Assembly (NCBI GenBank): GCA_012523975.1
Contig: JAAYSF010000030.1
Location: 1-56,040, forward strand
Length of the DNA stretch: 56,040 bases
Direction of reading: 5' to 3'
DNA from: Veillonellaceae bacterium
GTDB taxonomy: Bacteria > Bacillota > Negativicutes > JAAYSF01
The position numbers were made by a program, and so were the translations under genes. Below are positions 7,817-17,326 of the stretch, piece after piece. Numbering within the stretch: position 1 is the stretch's first letter; every line of letters starts with the position of its first letter. Under the pieces are notes generated by a model. The model ran no database searches, was not told the DNA's origin, and worked only from the letters and a program-made list of their open reading frames with translations.

Positions 7817-9880
7817 TTGGCTGCTCAAGCGTCGCCTCTTAGCAAAATAATAAAATACAGCGATATTATGGCCGCAGTTGCCATAATTACCATCGTGGTT
7901 ATGATGATTATTCCACTGCCAACATTTCTTCTTGATATATTGTTAGCGTTTAATATAACTTTTGCCCTAATCATTGTAATGGTTGCGATATATAATGTTG
8001 AGCCGCTGGAGTTTTCAGTTTTCCCATCATTGTTGCTCGTAACTACGCTATTCAGATTGGCTCTGAACGTATCATCAACCAGACTAATTCTGCTTGAAGG
8101 CTACGCCGGCGAAGTTATTATGGCGTTTGGTAATTTTGTTGTTGGCGGTAATGCCGTTGTTGGTTTTATCGTTTTCGTTATACTAGTTATTATTCAATTT
8201 ATTGTTATAACAAAAGGTGCCGAAAGGGTAGCTGAAGTGGCAGCCCGCTTTACGCTTGATGCTATGCCAGGTAAACAAATGAGCATCGATGCCGATTTAA
8301 ATTCAGGAGCGATAAGCGATGTCGAGGCTCGACAGCGGCGTAAGAATATTCAGCGGGAGGCTGACTTTTACGGTGCAATGGATGGTGCGAGCAAATTTGT
8401 TAAAGGCGATGCAATAGCGGCAATTATTATTATTATTATAAATATTGTCGGCGGTTTTTTCATAGGTATGGTTCAGCGTAATATGGATGTTTTACAGGCA
8501 TTACATACATATACGCTGCTAACTGTTGGCGAGGGTCTGGTGAATCAGATCCCAGCGCTTTTAATATCAACGGCAACTGGTATCGTTGTTACTCGTGCCG
8601 CGTCTGAATCAAACCTTGGTCATGATATTGTAAGTCAGATATTTACTAATCCAAGAGTATTTTTTATTGCATCAGGTGTACTTGCTTTGTTAGCCTTAAT
8701 CCCGGGACTTCCGGCCATACCGTTTTTTGCCCTCGGTCTGGGAGCTGGTGGTGTGGGTTATATTCTTCAAAAAACTGCCCGTTCAGCTGCCCAATCTGAG
8801 ATTATGCAACAAGAAGAGCAGGAGAAAGAAGAAGTACGTAAGCCGGAAAATATCGTATCCCTATTACAAGTTGATCCGATGGAGCTCGAAATTGGCTATA
8901 GCCTAATTCCGATGGTTGATGCGGGTCAAGGCGGGGACCTACTCGACAGAGTCGTTATGATCCGCCGTCAGTGCGCTTTAGAGTTAGGGCTTATCGTTCC
9001 GACAATTAGAATTAGAGACAACATTCAACTAAAACCAAACGTATACGTAATCAAATTAAAAGGTATCGAGATTGCAAAGGGCGAATTATTACTTGATCAT
9101 TATTTAGCCATGAATCCAGGAACGGTTATGGAGGAAGTTGTTGGTATTGAGACGGTAGAACCGGCCTTCGGGTTGCCTGCACTGTGGATTCAAGAATCAA
9201 ACCGGGAACAGGCCGAACTGGCAGGGTATACAGTTGTTGACCCTGTTTCAGTATTAACAACGCATCTAACCGAACTAATTAAGTCTCATGCCGCAGAAAT
9301 TCTTGGACGCCAAGAAGTTCAGACTCTTGTAGATGCTGTTAAACAAAATAATCCTGCTGTTGTTGAGGAACTGGTACCTAATCTGATATCAATCGGTGAT
9401 ATTCAAAAAGTTCTAGCCGGACTTTTACGTGAACGCATATCGATACGCGACATGGTTTCGATTTTAGAGACATTAGCTGATTATGCACAGATGACTAAGG
9501 ATACCGAGATATTAACTGAATACGTTCGCCATGCACTGGCTCGGCAGTTATCACGTCAATTTGCGCCTGATAATAGTTTAGTTTGCCTTACTGTCGATCC
9601 CCAATTAGAAGAAATTGTTAATTCAGCTGTACAGCGGACGGAGCACGGGTCTTATGTAGCGCTTGAACCACAAACTATGCAGGCGATTATTACTAGCCTA
9701 ACTAGCGAACTGCCTAAATTGACTAATATGGGTTATCAGCCGATCATTCTAACCAGTCCGACAGTACGCCCGTATTTTCGTAAACTAACAGAACGCGTTG
9801 CTCCTAATCTTACTGTTCTGTCATATGCTGAATTAGAGCCGAAAATTGAAGTACAAGCATTAGGGATGGTGAAATTATAA
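7817..9880 (+). CDS. flhA: Flagellar export apparatus protein FlhA
   Basis: FlhA is the large nonameric export-gate protein whose cytoplasmic ring docks export chaperones and the ATPase. The 687-residue product begins at TTG after AAGGAG. It shows about eight membrane segments in residues 1-330, the FHIPEP-family block around ALNVSSTRLIL and MPGKQMSIDADLNSGAI, a charged linker (about 325-345) and a large cytoplasmic domain (about 350-687). A run of seven Ile residues near position 206-212 arises from a five-fold ATT repeat. Confidence 0.97.
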   Translation: MAAQASPLSKIIKYSDIMAAVAIITIVVMMIIPLPTFLLDILLAFNITFALIIVMVAIYNVEPLEFSVFPSLLLVTTLFRLALNVSSTRLILLEGYAGEVIMAFGNFVVGGNAVVGFIVFVILVIIQFIVITKGAERVAEVAARFTLDAMPGKQMSIDADLNSGAISDVEARQRRKNIQREADFYGAMDGASKFVKGDAIAAIIIIIINIVGGFFIGMVQRNMDVLQALHTYTLLTVGEGLVNQIPALLISTATGIVVTRAASESNLGHDIVSQIFTNPRVFFIASGVLALLALIPGLPAIPFFALGLGAGGVGYILQKTARSAAQSEIMQQEEQEKEEVRKPENIVSLLQVDPMELEIGYSLIPMVDAGQGGDLLDRVVMIRRQCALELGLIVPTIRIRDNIQLKPNVYVIKLKGIEIAKGELLLDHYLAMNPGTVMEEVVGIETVEPAFGLPALWIQESNREQAELAGYTVVDPVSVLTTHLTELIKSHAAEILGRQEVQTLVDAVKQNNPAVVEELVPNLISIGDIQKVLAGLLRERISIRDMVSILETLADYAQMTKDTEILTEYVRHALARQLSRQFAPDNSLVCLTVDPQLEEIVNSAVQRTEHGSYVALEPQTMQAIITSLTSELPKLTNMGYQPIILTSPTVRPYFRKLTERVAPNLTVLSYAELEPKIEVQALGMVKL

Positions 9881-9881
9881 A

Positions 9882-10973
9882 TTGAAAGTTAAAGTTTTCA
9901 CCGGAAAGTCAATGCAAGATGCTATGACACAAGTTAAAAAAGAATTAGGGCGTGACGCTGTAATTCTGCATTCCAGACGTTTACACAAAGGTGGTTTTTT
10001 TGGCTTATTTTCACAAGAAACGTTTGAAATAATGGCCGCTGTTGATACACCTGCTTTATCAGTAAAGGAAGCCAAGGTTGTTAACTCGTCGCCGCGTTAC
10101 AACAATGATAATCCCAAGGAAGCTGTATTGCAGCTTGAACTTGCGAATATGCGCAAAATGTTGGAGCAAGTTCTTGATAAAATGCCCGCTAATGATAAAC
10201 GTAAATCACCTTTGTTTGATTTGCTTGTAAGAAACGATGTTGATAAACAAATAGCCGAGAATTTGATAAAAGGTCTGCCTCACGAGCATGAAATCGCTAA
10301 TGGTGATAATGCTATGGTTCAGCAGTTTTTAACCGAACGAGTAGCTAATTACTTCAAACGGGTTGAAGGCATTTCGATACCGCCGCGTGGTCCCAGAATA
10401 GTCGCCTTAGTTGGTCCTACGGGTGTAGGGAAAACAACTACTATAGCCAAGCTAGCCGCTAATTTCACGCTAAAACAAGGCTGTAAGGTGGCCTTGTTAA
10501 CTGCTGATACTTACCGTATATCTGCGGTCGAGCAGCTTAAGACTTATGCCGATATTATCGGGATACCGATAGAAATAATATATACTCCTGATGAACTAAA
10601 ATCTGCTATTTACCGACATAATGATAAAAATCTTATTTTAATTGATACTGCCGGCAGAAGCCCGCACAATCACTATCAGTTAGCTGAATTGCAGGCTTTG
10701 CTTGAGATAGATCCATACATAGAAACTCACCTTGTACTAAGTGCTTCAACAAAGTATAAGGATGCGGTTGACGTCGTCCAAAAGTTTTCAGTTTGTTCAC
10801 CCCAAAAATTTTTATTTACCAAAATGGATGAGGCTAGCAATCTAGGTACAGTCTTCAATTTGCTTTATACTTTTACAGCATCTTTATCCTATATTACAAC
10901 AGGACAGAATGTCCCGGATGATATTGAGTTGGCTAATCCTATAAAAATGGCAAATATGGTATTGAGGGATTGA
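9882..10973 (+). CDS. flhF: Flagellar SRP-type GTPase FlhF
   Basis: FlhF is an SRP-family GTPase that sets flagellar position and number with FlhG. The 363-residue product starts at TTG 9882 directly after the flhA stop. The N-terminal B domain (MKVKVFTGKSMQDAMTQV) is followed by the NG GTPase: P-loop GPTGVGKTTT (about 177-186), DTYRISAVEQLKTYA, the DTAGRS box and TKMDE. All nucleotide-binding motifs are intact. Confidence 0.96.
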   Translation: MKVKVFTGKSMQDAMTQVKKELGRDAVILHSRRLHKGGFFGLFSQETFEIMAAVDTPALSVKEAKVVNSSPRYNNDNPKEAVLQLELANMRKMLEQVLDKMPANDKRKSPLFDLLVRNDVDKQIAENLIKGLPHEHEIANGDNAMVQQFLTERVANYFKRVEGISIPPRGPRIVALVGPTGVGKTTTIAKLAANFTLKQGCKVALLTADTYRISAVEQLKTYADIIGIPIEIIYTPDELKSAIYRHNDKNLILIDTAGRSPHNHYQLAELQALLEIDPYIETHLVLSASTKYKDAVDVVQKFSVCSPQKFLFTKMDEASNLGTVFNLLYTFTASLSYITTGQNVPDDIELANPIKMANMVLRD

Positions 10974-10974
10974 T

Positions 10975-11862
10975 ATGCGAGATCAAGCAGAAAAATTGCG
11001 CCAACTTGTCAGGAGCACCTATGAAACTTTTCAAAGTCCGGTTATTAAGGCTGAAACTCTGAGATCGCGTGTTATTGCTATAACCAATGGTAAAGGCGGT
11101 GTTGGCAAAACCAATTTCACCGTCAATCTTGCGTTAGCATTAGCCGGCTATGGCAAGAAGGTTTTAGTCATTGATGCTGATCTTGGTACAGCTAATGTTG
11201 ACGTAATATTGGGGTGCTCTGCCCGCGCTAATATATTAAAGCTGCTGGAAGAAGGCGTTAACGCTGAAGACGTTATAACTGACGGACCGCGTGGCATTAA
11301 ATTCATGTCAGGCGGCTCAGGTATTTACCAGCTTGCGAATTTGGACGAGTTTCACCTTCAGCGATTAATAACTAAGATAACAGCTTTTGATAGTTGGGCC
11401 GATATCATTCTTATCGATACAGGAGCTGGTCTTAATCGCACAGTATTGAATTTTGTAACCGCCGCAGATGAAGTGATTATTGTGACAACACCTGAACCAA
11501 CTTCAATCACTGATGCGTATGCAATGATGAAAGCTTATGAAGCAAATCAAGGTAAAGCTCCGCTCCGGCTTGTTGTAAACAGAGTCAGTGAAACAGAGGA
11601 AGGTCAGCTTGTTGTTGATAAATTAGTCAAAGTTGCCTTCCGCTTTCTTGCATTAAAAATTGATAGCTTAGGGTTTGTTTTCGAAGATCGCAATTTAGTA
11701 AAATCAGTAAAGTCGCAAAAGCCGCTGCTATTAGCTTTTCCTAATACAGTTTCGGCTAAATGTATAGAGCATATTGCCGAACGCCTGCTGAGTGGTAAAA
11801 ATATTGTCCAAAACAATGGAATTCGAGGTTTCTTTCGTAAATTTTTGGAAATGGTACGGTGA
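10975..11862 (+). CDS. flhG: Flagellar number regulator FlhG (MinD-like ATPase, YlxH)
   Basis: FlhG is a MinD/ParA-type ATPase that stimulates FlhF GTPase activity and limits flagellar number. The 295-residue product has an N-terminal segment with a DQAEKLRQLV helix (FlhF-activating region), the deviant Walker A GKGGVGKT at about 39-46, the IDADLGTANVDVILG block and DTGAG (Walker B). It lies 1 bp after flhF, and the following PilZ gene overlaps its stop by 4 bp. Confidence 0.95.
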   Translation: MRDQAEKLRQLVRSTYETFQSPVIKAETLRSRVIAITNGKGGVGKTNFTVNLALALAGYGKKVLVIDADLGTANVDVILGCSARANILKLLEEGVNAEDVITDGPRGIKFMSGGSGIYQLANLDEFHLQRLITKITAFDSWADIILIDTGAGLNRTVLNFVTAADEVIIVTTPEPTSITDAYAMMKAYEANQGKAPLRLVVNRVSETEEGQLVVDKLVKVAFRFLALKIDSLGFVFEDRNLVKSVKSQKPLLLAFPNTVSAKCIEHIAERLLSGKNIVQNNGIRGFFRKFLEMVR

Positions 11863-12536
11863 AACTGGCTGTTGAGGAGGTAATTGCTATCACGCTAGAT
11901 AATGTATTTAAAGTAAATCGACGGCTGGAGATTATGCTTGATCAACCTCCGAATGAACAATTCAACAGCCGCATTGAGGATACATCACCCCAAAATTTAA
12001 CAATTGCAATGCCTATAAGGAAAGGCTATCCGATTCATTTGGATCGCGGCGCCCGGTTTTACGGAAAAGTCTTTGCTGATGGTTCTGTATATCACTTTCA
12101 AAGCAGCCTGCTTGATAAACGGATTTATCCGTTGCCCATTTGGATTGTATCTTTGCCGAGTGATATAAAAAAACTTCAGCAAAGAGCTTTCGTTCGTGTT
12201 GAGGCAATGGTACCTGTTTCAATACAGATTTTAACCAATGTTAACGAACCTAGCACGCTAATAAATGCAATAACAAAAGATATTAGCGGCGGGGGATTAA
12301 GAGTGGTTTCAAAAAAACCGCTTAAGCTTGGGAATCGTGTCCAAATGCACATTGAACTGCCGGAATCTGGAACAATTGAGACTTCTGCAGAGGTTGTTAG
12401 AGTTGATAAGCCCGATGAGGATCGTTCATTATATTGGATAGGTTTAAAGTATCTTGGCCTATCAGAAGGCTTGCGCAGTAAGATAATTAAATTTGTTTTT
12501 AAGAAACAGCTAGAATACCGGCAAAAAGGTTTATAA
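11859..12536 (+). CDS. PilZ-domain flagellar brake protein (YcgR/YpfA-like)
   Basis: The 225-residue product has an N-terminal YcgR-type domain (about 10-95) and a C-terminal PilZ domain (about 105-220). The PilZ cyclic-di-GMP motifs are present: RAFVR (RxxxR) near residue 110 and DISGGG (D/NxSxxG) near residue 145. Family members bind cyclic-di-GMP and slow the motor by contacting the stator or switch. GTG 11859 overlaps the flhG stop. This suggests second-messenger control of motility is encoded inside the operon. DgrA or MotI would be equivalent names in other Firmicutes. Confidence 0.88.
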   Translation: MKLAVEEVIAITLDNVFKVNRRLEIMLDQPPNEQFNSRIEDTSPQNLTIAMPIRKGYPIHLDRGARFYGKVFADGSVYHFQSSLLDKRIYPLPIWIVSLPSDIKKLQQRAFVRVEAMVPVSIQILTNVNEPSTLINAITKDISGGGLRVVSKKPLKLGNRVQMHIELPESGTIETSAEVVRVDKPDEDRSLYWIGLKYLGLSEGLRSKIIKFVFKKQLEYRQKGL

Positions 12537-12562
12537 AAACTTATTTTATGGTGGGATGACGC

Positions 12563-13621
12563 ATGATTAAAGTATTAGTTGTCGACGATTCTGCTTTTAT
12601 GCTAAAATTATTATCAGATGTGTTCACTGCCGAACAAGATTTTACTGTGGTTGATACGGCGAGGAACGGCAAAGATGCGGCCGATAAGGCAAAGTGGCTA
12701 AAACCTGATGTTATTACTATGGATGTTGAAATGCCAATAATGGATGGCATCAAAGCCCTTGAAATCATTATGCGCGAGACACCTACGCCGGTTGTAATGG
12801 TAAGCAGTTTAACCCGTGCCGGAACCGATGCCACAATTAGGGCCTTAGAGCTTGGTGCTGTAGATTTTGTAGCCAAAACGGCTGGTCCTATATCAAATGT
12901 TGCGAGCATAAAAAACGAAATTTTAGTAAAATGCCGAGCCGCAGCAAAAGTCAACGTTACGTCCCTTACCAAGAATTCAGAACGGTCACGTGTAGTGATT
13001 CCAATTGCAACCCCAACTCCCTCACCATCCCCAGGAACATTTACATGCGATGATCAGATTATTGCTATTGGAACGTCCACCGGAGGCCCTAGGGCATTGC
13101 AGGAGATTATCACAAGGTTGCCGGGAAACTTGCCATGCGGTGTAGTTATTGTCCAGCATATGCCGCCAGGATTCACAAAATCATTATCGGAAAGATTAAA
13201 TTCGTTATCATCTATTACGGTAAAAGAAGCTGAGCATAATGACGTCATTCGGCCTGGCTTAGCGTTGATTGCGCCTGGCGATTATCATATGACAGTTGAG
13301 CGTGACGCTAATCGAAAATTGGTAAAGTTAAATCAAAGTCCGTCGGTTGGAGGTCATCGTCCTGCAGTAGATCCACTATTTGAGTCGGTTGCCAGATGTT
13401 ATGGAAAGCGGGCACTAGGTGTAATCCTGACTGGCATGGGTCATGACGGTGCAAAAGGTATGCAAGCAATAAAGAAACAACAAGGCTATACAATTGCAGA
13501 AGATCAGTCAACCGCTGTAGTTTTTGGTATGCCTAAATCAGCTATAGAATTAGGCGTAATAGACAAGGTTGTGCCCCTGTCGGGTGTCGCAGCTGAAATT
13601 GTAAGAATGGTCAGTAAATAA
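12563..13621 (+). CDS. cheB: Chemotaxis protein-glutamate methylesterase CheB
   Basis: CheB removes methyl groups from chemoreceptors for adaptation and can deamidate them. The 352-residue product has a receiver domain (1-120, phospho-acceptor D54 in MDVEMPIMDG), a Pro/Ser-rich linker (about 148-158) and the esterase domain with catalytic S172 in GTSTGGPR, H199 in QHMPPGF and D295 in GMGHDG. All catalytic residues are present. The partner methyltransferase gene cheR is not in the window. Confidence 0.96.
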   Translation: MIKVLVVDDSAFMLKLLSDVFTAEQDFTVVDTARNGKDAADKAKWLKPDVITMDVEMPIMDGIKALEIIMRETPTPVVMVSSLTRAGTDATIRALELGAVDFVAKTAGPISNVASIKNEILVKCRAAAKVNVTSLTKNSERSRVVIPIATPTPSPSPGTFTCDDQIIAIGTSTGGPRALQEIITRLPGNLPCGVVIVQHMPPGFTKSLSERLNSLSSITVKEAEHNDVIRPGLALIAPGDYHMTVERDANRKLVKLNQSPSVGGHRPAVDPLFESVARCYGKRALGVILTGMGHDGAKGMQAIKKQQGYTIAEDQSTAVVFGMPKSAIELGVIDKVVPLSGVAAEIVRMVSK

Positions 13622-13638
13622 TACTGGGGGGTGTAACG

Positions 13639-15681
13639 ATGGAATTAAATCAGTATATGGGAATGTTTCTGGAAGAATCACGCGAGCATTTGGAGACGTT
13701 AAATCGTTGTATTCTGGAACTGGAAAATGAGCCCAATAACTTGGTCGTCTTGGACGAAATTTTTCGTAGTGCCCATACAATTAAAGGTATGTCCGCAACT
13801 ATGGGGTTCACGGCTATTGCTGAGCTTACTCATGAAATGGAAAATGTTCTTGATTTGCTTAGGAAAGGTAGTTTGAAGCCTACAGAGGAAATCATCAACA
13901 CAATTTTCAAGTGTATTGATACTCTCGAGCAACTTGTCGAAAATGTAGCAAATGGCGAAGAAACGCCGCTTGACGTTAAATCACTGCAAACTAAGCTCAA
14001 TCAGTTGGCAAAGGGTGAAACTACTGCTGTTGCTGTCGAGCCAGCAGGAAGTGTAAAAACTGAGCCGCAAATTGCGCTAGATGATCATGAAGTTAATGTA
14101 ATAAGCCAAGCTCAAAAGCAGGGCATGTTGGCTTACGAAGTAAAAGTAGCCCTGCGCGAGACTTGTCTGTTAAAGTCCGCTAGAGCATATATGGCAATGA
14201 GTGCTCTTGATGAGTTAGGTGAAGTGATTAAGAGTGTCCCGCCGGTCGATGAATTAGAGAAAGAGAACTTTGACTTTACTTTCCAAGCAGTCGTAGTTAC
14301 TGACGCGGAGCCAGCAAGAATCGAACAAATGCTTCTGTCAATATCCGAGGTAGATAACATTGAAATAATTGCACTTGATTTTGCTAATTGTACTGAAGAT
14401 TCCGAAACAGCTAACGCTGAGACTAAGAGTGAGCAGAACAAGCAAAGCCAATCAGAGAAAGACCGTAAAGAGAATAAAGAGTCTGATACAAATGGGATTC
14501 ATCAAAACGCTACTGACAAAAAGATGAGAAGTGGGCAGTCAGTTCGGGTTGACATTGAAAAGTTAGATTCGCTGCTAAATTTAGTAGGCGAACTGGTTAT
14601 TAATAAAACAAGGCTAGAACAAATCGGCTTAACTCACCGCCTGACTGACCTTGTTGAAACAATTGAACAAATGGATCGCGTAACTACTGATTTACAGGCT
14701 GTAGTTATGAAAGTGAGAATGGTTCCAGTCGGGCAAGTGTTTAATAGATTTCCGCGTATGGTTCGTGACCTATCGAAAGAATTAAATAAGGAAATAAATT
14801 TAATTATTCAGGGCGAAGAGACTGAATTGGACCGCACGGTAATTGATGAAATAGGCGACCCGCTTGTACATCTTCTCCGGAATGCTATTGATCACGGAGT
14901 TGAGCATCCTGAAGAAAGGCAAGCCAATGGTAAAAACCCTGTCGGGGAAATACGTTTAATAGCTCGCCATGAGGGCAATAATGTCATAATAATGGTCGAG
15001 GACGACGGTAAAGGAATCGACCCGGACATTATCAGGCGTAAGGCAGTAGAAAAAAATCTAATTACTCAGGCAGAGGCCGATAAGCTTGATAATAACGATG
15101 CTGTTAGGTTAGTCTTTTTCCCCGGGTTCTCAACCGCAGAAACTGTAACAGATGTATCAGGGCGCGGTGTTGGGATGGACGCAGTTAAGAATAAGATTGA
15201 ATCACTTGGTGGTATGGTAGACGTTGAAACCAAGATAAATATGGGTAGTAGGTTTAAAATCCGTCTGCCACTAACGCTTGCAATTATTCAAGCTCTTCTT
15301 GTCAATGTTTGCGAAGAAATTTATGCAATTCCGTTAGGATCTATTGATAGTACTATTAGTATCATACAAGATGATATAAAAACAATTCAGAATCAAGAAG
15401 TAATTTTATTACGTGGTCAGATAATTCCAATCGTCCGTTTATCAAACGTATTAGGTTGTCAGCAAGACAATCAAGAGTCTCAAGATGAATTGTTCATTGT
15501 TATTGTCCATATGGGTGATAACAAAGCTGGTATTGTAGTTGATAACCTTATTGGTCAGCAGGAAATAGTTATAAAGTCACTAGGGAAATTGCTTGCAGGT
15601 ATAAAAGTTATTGCTGGCGCAACTATACTGGGCAATGGTCAGGTAGCACTTATCCTTGATATTGGTTCTTTACTACAATAA
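13639..15681 (+). CDS. cheA: Chemotaxis sensor histidine kinase CheA
   Basis: CheA autophosphorylates in receptor arrays and passes phosphate to CheY and CheB. The 680-residue product shows P1 (HPt, phospho-His H46 in SAHTIKGMSATMGF), a P2 docking domain (about 160-255), an acidic/Gln-Lys linker (about 260-290), dimerisation helices (about 295-350), an ATPase domain with HLLRNAIDHGVEHP (N box), DDGKGI and GRGVGMDAV, and a C-terminal CheW-like domain. The ATG follows GGGGGGTG. Confidence 0.97.
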   Translation: MELNQYMGMFLEESREHLETLNRCILELENEPNNLVVLDEIFRSAHTIKGMSATMGFTAIAELTHEMENVLDLLRKGSLKPTEEIINTIFKCIDTLEQLVENVANGEETPLDVKSLQTKLNQLAKGETTAVAVEPAGSVKTEPQIALDDHEVNVISQAQKQGMLAYEVKVALRETCLLKSARAYMAMSALDELGEVIKSVPPVDELEKENFDFTFQAVVVTDAEPARIEQMLLSISEVDNIEIIALDFANCTEDSETANAETKSEQNKQSQSEKDRKENKESDTNGIHQNATDKKMRSGQSVRVDIEKLDSLLNLVGELVINKTRLEQIGLTHRLTDLVETIEQMDRVTTDLQAVVMKVRMVPVGQVFNRFPRMVRDLSKELNKEINLIIQGEETELDRTVIDEIGDPLVHLLRNAIDHGVEHPEERQANGKNPVGEIRLIARHEGNNVIIMVEDDGKGIDPDIIRRKAVEKNLITQAEADKLDNNDAVRLVFFPGFSTAETVTDVSGRGVGMDAVKNKIESLGGMVDVETKINMGSRFKIRLPLTLAIIQALLVNVCEEIYAIPLGSIDSTISIIQDDIKTIQNQEVILLRGQIIPIVRLSNVLGCQQDNQESQDELFIVIVHMGDNKAGIVVDNLIGQQEIVIKSLGKLLAGIKVIAGATILGNGQVALILDIGSLLQ

Positions 15682-15695
15682 TAGGGGGGAGAGAC

Positions 15696-16160
15696 TTGTC
15701 AGAAAAAACTTACTCAGATGGTGAAGTCCAACTGGTTGTTTTTAAGCTAGGGCGGGAGGAATACGGTATTAGTATTCTTGAGGTGCAAGAAATCAAGCGG
15801 ATGACTGAAATTACACGTGTTCCTCATACACCACCATATATAAAAGGGGTTATAAATTTACGCGGCAGTGTACTTCCGGTCCTGGACTTGCGTAAAAGGC
15901 TGAACTTGCCGTCGATTGATGACAGTGACGATACTCGTATTATAATAGTTAAAATTGAAGATCTTACGGTAGGTATGATTGTAGACTCTGTTTCAGAAGT
16001 CACAGCACTCAACCAAGAAAATATTGAACCGCCCAGCGCAGTTGTAGGCGGTGTAGCTGCTAACTATCTGAGCGGTGTCGGTAAGCAAGATGACAGGCTG
16101 TTAATTCTTCTTAACCTGGATGAAATTATTGGTATAAGTCAGGATAGCAAAGTTGGCTAA
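15696..16160 (+). CDS. cheW: Chemotaxis coupling protein CheW
   Basis: CheW is the SH3-like adaptor that joins CheA to chemoreceptors. The 154-residue product starts at TTG after AGGGGGGAGAG and carries the family blocks EEYGISILEVQEIKRM, ITRVPHTPPYIKGVINLRGS and VLPVLDLRKRL. It lies 14 bp after cheA. Confidence 0.95.
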   Translation: MSEKTYSDGEVQLVVFKLGREEYGISILEVQEIKRMTEITRVPHTPPYIKGVINLRGSVLPVLDLRKRLNLPSIDDSDDTRIIIVKIEDLTVGMIVDSVSEVTALNQENIEPPSAVVGGVAANYLSGVGKQDDRLLILLNLDEIIGISQDSKVG

Positions 16161-16207
16161 TCAAGATAATATTAGCTTTTTCCAATTGATAAAATGGGGT
16201 GGAAATA

Positions 16208-16828
16208 TTGGCCGAAGATATTTTAAAATTGTCAGCATTGCAGCTTGATGCCCTGCGAGAAATTGGTAATGTCGGTGCTGGCAACTCCGCTACTGCTCTA
16301 TCGCAAATTATTAATCGAAAAATTGATATGACTGTTCCACAGGTTGCTATTATGCCATTGAATGACGTACCGGATGTAGTTGGCGGCCCTGACGCTATGG
16401 TAGCCGGCGTTTACTTGCGTGTCTTTGGCCCTGCGCCTAGCAGCATATTATTTTTACTCCCGCGTGAAAGTGCTTTTTATCTTGTTGATATGCTTATGGG
16501 GCGTGAACAAGGTAGTACTAAAAGTTTAACCTCAATGGATGAGTCGGCACTAATGGAAATAGGTAACATACTTGCCGGAGCATATCTCAATGCTCTCTCT
16601 TACTTTACAAATCTTACTTTGTTGCCGTCAATTCCTGCGTTGGCAATGGATATGGCCGGTGCGATATTAAGTGTTATTTTGGCGCAACTTGGGCAAATGG
16701 GTGATCATGCGCTTGTAATAGAAACTGAGTTTACTACGGACAATGACGGTGTAAAAGGTCACTTCTTCCTTATTCCTGATCCTGGCTCTCTGAATACGAT
16801 TATGACAGCAATAGGGGTGAAGGAATAA
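16208..16828 (+). CDS. cheC: CheY-P phosphatase CheC
   Basis: CheC dephosphorylates CheY-P and is modulated by binding CheD. The 206-residue product has two phosphatase helices, ALREIGNVGAGNSATALS near the N-terminus and ALMEIGNILAGAYLNALS in the middle, each with the E-x-x-N pair needed for catalysis, so both sites look active. The TTG at 16208 is favoured because GGGGTGG (16195-16201) lies 6 nt upstream; the GTG at 16199 falls inside that site. The stop overlaps cheD by one base. Confidence 0.94.
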   Translation: MAEDILKLSALQLDALREIGNVGAGNSATALSQIINRKIDMTVPQVAIMPLNDVPDVVGGPDAMVAGVYLRVFGPAPSSILFLLPRESAFYLVDMLMGREQGSTKSLTSMDESALMEIGNILAGAYLNALSYFTNLTLLPSIPALAMDMAGAILSVILAQLGQMGDHALVIETEFTTDNDGVKGHFFLIPDPGSLNTIMTAIGVKE

Positions 16829-17313
16829 TGCCTGAGTTAATAAAAGTAGGCATGGCAGACTACAAGGTAGCCAAAAACCCAGCTAGCCTGATTAGCTACG
16901 GATTAGGATCATGCGTCGGAATAGCATTGTACGATTCAATCACTAAAGTAGGCGGGTTAGCTCACATTATGCTGCCTGACAGCACTCAAGCTCGTTCTGC
17001 GGAAAATCCGGCTAAGTTTGCTGATACTGCGCTACCGCTCATGGTTGATGATATGATAAGACTGGGAGCATCTAAATCACGAATAATTGCAAAAATTGCG
17101 GGCGGGGCTCAAATGTTCACTTTTGCAAACGCGACTAATATTATGCGAGTTGGTGAACGGAATACTGAAGCAGTGAGAACAGTCCTAAAAAAGATAGATA
17201 TTAGAATAGTTGCAGAGGACACAGGCGGAAACTACGGACGAACAGTTGAGTTAAAGTTGGATTCCGGAGTCTACCGGGTGAAAACTATCGACAAAGGCGA
17301 AAAAGAATTGTAG
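16828..17313 (+). CDS. cheD: Chemoreceptor glutamine deamidase CheD
   Basis: CheD deamidates receptor glutamines and is the regulatory partner of CheC. The 161-residue product has the catalytic Cys29 in GLGSCVGIALYD and His46 in AHIMLP, with a GGAQMF block later in the chain. The start overlaps the cheC stop (TAATG), indicating coupled translation, which suits their complex. Confidence 0.95.
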   Translation: MPELIKVGMADYKVAKNPASLISYGLGSCVGIALYDSITKVGGLAHIMLPDSTQARSAENPAKFADTALPLMVDDMIRLGASKSRIIAKIAGGAQMFTFANATNIMRVGERNTEAVRTVLKKIDIRIVAEDTGGNYGRTVELKLDSGVYRVKTIDKGEKEL

Positions 17314-17326
17314 TAGGGGGGATAGC

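Noticed and set aside
12541-12972. Minus-strand open frame of 143 codons
   Set aside because: It lies entirely opposite the conserved CheB receiver domain and has a Ser/Thr/Ile-rich composition typical of a reverse-complement shadow.
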